Part shown: positions 5,728-7,805 of the stretch, piece after piece | How positions within the stretch are numbered: position 1 is the first letter of the stretch | Layout: every line of letters begins with the position of its first letter | Assembly: GCA_026982235.1 (NCBI GenBank) | Contig: JALSHM010000464.1 | Coordinates: 1 to 7,805 of the forward strand | Source: Robiginitomaculum sp. | GTDB lineage: Bacteria; Pseudomonadota; Alphaproteobacteria; Caulobacterales; Maricaulaceae | Length of the DNA: 7,805 nucleotides | Reading direction: 5' to 3' | The notes under the pieces: generated by a model | What the model was told of the DNA's origin: nothing | Database searches by the model: none | Seen by the model: only the letters and a program-made list of their open reading frames with translations | Translations under genes and position numbers: made by a program

Positions 5728-6842
5728 GTTGATTTCAGCAATTGCCTTAGCAGTTGGGAACGGCTGGTTACACCTGCCTTGCTATAAACGGATCTAAGGT
5801 GGTTTTCTACGGTTCGTATGCTGATCATAAGGGTTTGTGAAATTTGTGCATTTGTTAAGCCTTGGGATAAAGTGATGACAATTTCACTCTCGCGAAGTGT
5901 CCAGCCAAATTCTTGTGCGCACTTCGCAATAGCGACATTCGTGTGTACGAAGCCCAACTTAACGAGGAAGTGCTTTTTTCCAGAATTTGAGAATGTTGAA
6001 ACTATGTCGAAATTTATGTTTTCATTTAAGGCCGTGCGGTCAATATCAGTCCGTAAAGAGTTTATGTTTATTTGCGTGCGGTTTTCTTGAGCCATTTTGC
6101 CAATAGCTAGAGATATATTCCGCATCAAAAAAACAATATCCCCGTAAACTTCATTCTGTACACTTTCACTCAAATCACGAATTTGCAGAGCGTCGTCGAG
6201 AATGATATAACCCGTGTCTTGCAGAATGGTTTTTAGATTGTCACTTAGCAAATTTTGCTGTGCCAGTTTCTCTTTAAACGTCAGCCGTGCGATTGTAGAG
6301 CCGACGATTGGGGCTATACTAATAGCACTGCGCAAGGCATTATCACCAAAATCCCGCATGCCTTGCGGGCGGTGGAAGCCAATTACGACCAGCAAGTCAT
6401 TGTTAGTGGTTTTCGGCTTTACCGCTAAAGCCAAAACGTGACGAATACCGCTTGGTTTTAAAAAATCATTATAATATTCTGTTCTGACAAAATCTGATTG
6501 ATCACATACATCAGATAATCGGTATACATCTGTAATAGCATCCGAGGGGGCTTGGGAGAGAATTTGAGGTTCGCGATTTAGAATTACGGGATCCGACCTG
6601 TGAAATTTACGAACATATTGATTGTGAGTGTCCCGCCCAACGCCTTGGGCTAAATTGTGGCCAATCGTATATTTTCCAGAATGGCGTTGAAAATGGAGTA
6701 GTGTGCTTGTCTCCGCACCAATCTTTTTCGCAACGGAGCCTAATAATGTATTTTCCAATGATTTATAGTCGGGACACTGGGCAATTTCGCCGTAAAGACG
6801 GGTTTGTTTGTTGCTAAAAATAGATGTGCCAGCTAAACTCAA
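5697..6842 (-). CDS. LuxR-type HTH transcriptional regulator with GAF-like sensor region
   Basis: The 381-residue protein ends in a LuxR/FixJ-type DNA-binding domain at about 313-367: LRESEIVITLSQGLTNAQIS followed by the recognition helix SIRTVENHLRSVY and the KAGVTSRSQL turn. The first 190 residues look GAF-like, with the EYYNDFLKPSGIRHVLAL and VVIGFHRPQG segments seen in similar regulators. A PAS-like stretch may follow at about 195-290. No receiver domain, ATPase domain or acyl-homoserine-lactone pocket residues are recognisable, so the ligand is unknown. Translation must start with a rare codon: TTG at 6842 has AGGA 9 nt ahead, a stop lies shortly upstream in frame, and the first in-frame ATG is at residue 162. 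It sits 85 nt after the acyl-CoA synthetase gene with its own candidate promoter. Control of lipid or acid metabolism genes is only a guess from position. Confidence 0.88.
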   Translation of the reverse strand: MSLAGTSIFSNKQTRLYGEIAQCPDYKSLENTLLGSVAKKIGAETSTLLHFQRHSGKYTIGHNLAQGVGRDTHNQYVRKFHRSDPVILNREPQILSQAPSDAITDVYRLSDVCDQSDFVRTEYYNDFLKPSGIRHVLALAVKPKTTNNDLLVVIGFHRPQGMRDFGDNALRSAISIAPIVGSTIARLTFKEKLAQQNLLSDNLKTILQDTGYIILDDALQIRDLSESVQNEVYGDIVFLMRNISLAIGKMAQENRTQININSLRTDIDRTALNENINFDIVSTFSNSGKKHFLVKLGFVHTNVAIAKCAQEFGWTLRESEIVITLSQGLTNAQISQTLMISIRTVENHLRSVYSKAGVTSRSQLLRQLLKSTPAHHFQHFT

Positions 6843-6851
6843 GTCTATGTG

Positions 6852-6855
6852 TCCT
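6852..6855 (-). promoter_or_regulatory. Ribosome binding site supporting the TTG start
   Basis: AGGA on the minus strand lies 9 nt before TTG at 6842. With an in-frame stop codon close upstream and no early ATG, it supports the unusual start of the LuxR-type gene. Confidence 0.5.
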
Positions 6856-6873
6856 ACATTCTAATGCGCCATA

Positions 6874-6902
6874 ACTATGATAGAGTTTAAGCCCTACGTC
6901 AA
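6874..6902 (-). promoter_or_regulatory. Candidate promoter of the LuxR-type gene
   Basis: TTGACG at 6897-6902 and CATAGT at 6874-6879 are 17 nt apart, matching five and four of six consensus bases. Transcription would begin near 6867 and leave a leader of about 25 nt that includes the AGGA. This suggests the regulator is transcribed separately from the acyl-CoA synthetase gene upstream. Identified by eye. Confidence 0.45.
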
Positions 6903-6927
6903 GTCAGACCCAATTCGCATAAAGTAG

Positions 6928-7805
6928 TTAAGTGGATTCAAGCTCCTTTTCCATAATATCGCGCATAATATTTTTCTTTATTTTGCCTGTGACTGTAAGT
7001 GGAAATTCCTCTACAAAACGAATGTGATCTGGGATTTTGAAATGTGCTATTTCATCCTTGCAGAAATTTCTAATGTCAACTGCCTTTAGATGGGCATCAG
7101 GGGCTTGCCTAATCCAGGCGCAAACGGTCTCGCCGTATTTGGCGTCCGGAACGCCAAATACTTGAGCTTCAATAATTTTGGGGTGCGTAAATAAAAAATC
7201 TTCTATTTCTCGGGGGAAAATATTTTCGCCACCGCGAATAAGCATGTCTTTGACCCGTCCGACGATGTCGCAATAACCCTCATCGTCGATAACAGCGAGA
7301 TCACCCGTATGCATCCAGCCCTCGCTATCTATGGCTTCTCCAGTCTTTTCTTCATCTCCCCAATAGCCTTCCATAACTGAATATCCACGTGTGCAAAGTT
7401 CGCCTTTAACACCGCGTTTTACTGTATTGCCTTGTTCGTCAACAATTTTCACCTCAACATGAGGATGTACGCGACCAACTGTGGATACACGTTTGTCCAG
7501 AGGGTCATTTTTTGCAGTTTGGAAACTGATAGGAGAGGTTTCGGTCATGCCGTAGCCGATAGTGACTTCGTCCATATTCATGTCCGCAATCACGCTTTTC
7601 ATAACTTCAATAGGACAGGGAGAGCCAGCCATCACACCAGTGCGCAAAGATGAAAAGTCGAAGGTGCTAAAATCTGGATGAGCAAGCATGGCAATGAACA
7701 TGGTCGGTACGCCGTAAACGGCGGTGCATTTTTCCTGCTCAATGGTTCGCAAAACTGCACCGGGTTCAAATTTTTCTGATGCATAAATGGCTGTAGAGCC
7801 ATGAA
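6928..7805 (-). CDS. AMP-forming acyl-CoA synthetase, C-terminal part (start outside window)
   Basis: This is the C-terminal 290 or so residues of an adenylate-forming enzyme that activates a fatty or other carboxylic acid to its acyl-AMP and then acyl-CoA. The frame stays open to the right edge, with HGSTAIYASEKFEPGAVLRT preceding the conserved YGVPTMF, so the gene is cut by the window and does not begin inside it. Motifs in order are GYGMTETSPISFQ (AMP binding), GWMHTGDLAVID with the ribose-binding aspartate, GRVKDMLIRGGENIFPREIE (hinge and loop), VFGVPDAKYGE, and PLTVTGKIKK with the catalytic lysine close to the C-terminus. The GGENIFPREIE and TETSPISFQ wording resembles medium-chain ACSF2/FadD-like enzymes, but the substrate cannot be read from this part. 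No clear terminator is seen in the 85 nt after it. Confidence 0.93.
   Translation of the reverse strand, partial: HGSTAIYASEKFEPGAVLRTIEQEKCTAVYGVPTMFIAMLAHPDFSTFDFSSLRTGVMAGSPCPIEVMKSVIADMNMDEVTIGYGMTETSPISFQTAKNDPLDKRVSTVGRVHPHVEVKIVDEQGNTVKRGVKGELCTRGYSVMEGYWGDEEKTGEAIDSEGWMHTGDLAVIDDEGYCDIVGRVKDMLIRGGENIFPREIEDFLFTHPKIIEAQVFGVPDAKYGETVCAWIRQAPDAHLKAVDIRNFCKDEIAHFKIPDHIRFVEEFPLTVTGKIKKNIMRDIMEKELEST

Noticed and set aside
5697..6842. Quorum-sensing LuxR receptor
   Set aside because: The protein is much longer than the roughly 240-residue AHL receptors. The N-terminus lacks their recognisable ligand-pocket pattern, and no luxI-type synthase is present.
6928..7752. A complete acyl-CoA synthetase gene starting at 7752
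   Set aside because: The codon at 7752 is TTG inside a conserved stretch. The same frame continues with family-like sequence to the right edge, so the gene is partial rather than starting there.
1..7805. Mobile element, CRISPR, tRNA/rRNA or defence system
   Set aside because: I saw no transposase, integrase, regular spaced repeats, tRNA-like cloverleaf or rRNA segment. The genes are housekeeping or metabolic, in one direction, with small gaps.

Overview
The window carries eight protein genes, all on the minus strand, so it reads from right to left. The gene content and order point to an alphaproteobacterium. An ihfB-type gene lies just upstream of trpF, the ispZ/YciB protein is of the alphaproteobacterial type, and the intergenic palindromes built on GTCATCCCGG resemble repeats common in that class. 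Base composition looks moderate, by eye somewhat below 50% GC. A marine Maricaulales/Hyphomonadaceae-like bacterium would fit, but that placement is only a guess.

In transcription order the right edge holds the C-terminal part of an AMP-forming acyl-CoA synthetase, whose start lies outside the window. Next is a LuxR-type regulator with a GAF-like N-terminal region and a TTG start. It is followed by ispZ/yciB (membrane and septation protein), acnA (aconitase A, the largest gene), an ArsC-like arsenate reductase of the low-molecular-weight phosphatase fold, ihfB (beta subunit of integration host factor), mscL (mechanosensitive channel) and trpF (tryptophan biosynthesis), which ends 10 bases from the left edge.

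Most genes appear to be separate short transcription units. mscL has its own intrinsic terminator, and candidate promoters are visible before luxR, acnA and mscL. arsC and ihfB are only 30 nt apart and may be co-transcribed. Downstream of acnA lies a pair of GC-rich palindromes, probably dispersed repeat elements. No gap between genes exceeds 170 bases.

This is mostly a conserved housekeeping region: TCA cycle, tryptophan synthesis, nucleoid protein, osmotic protection and envelope. I see no mobile element, CRISPR array, RNA gene or defence system, and no convincing new multi-gene system. The points most worth a second look are the terminator placed immediately before trpF, whose 3' arm could also pair with the trpF ribosome binding site; mscL occupying the ihfB-trpF interval; the stand-alone arsenate reductase; and the uncharacterised LuxR-type regulator beside an acyl-CoA synthetase.
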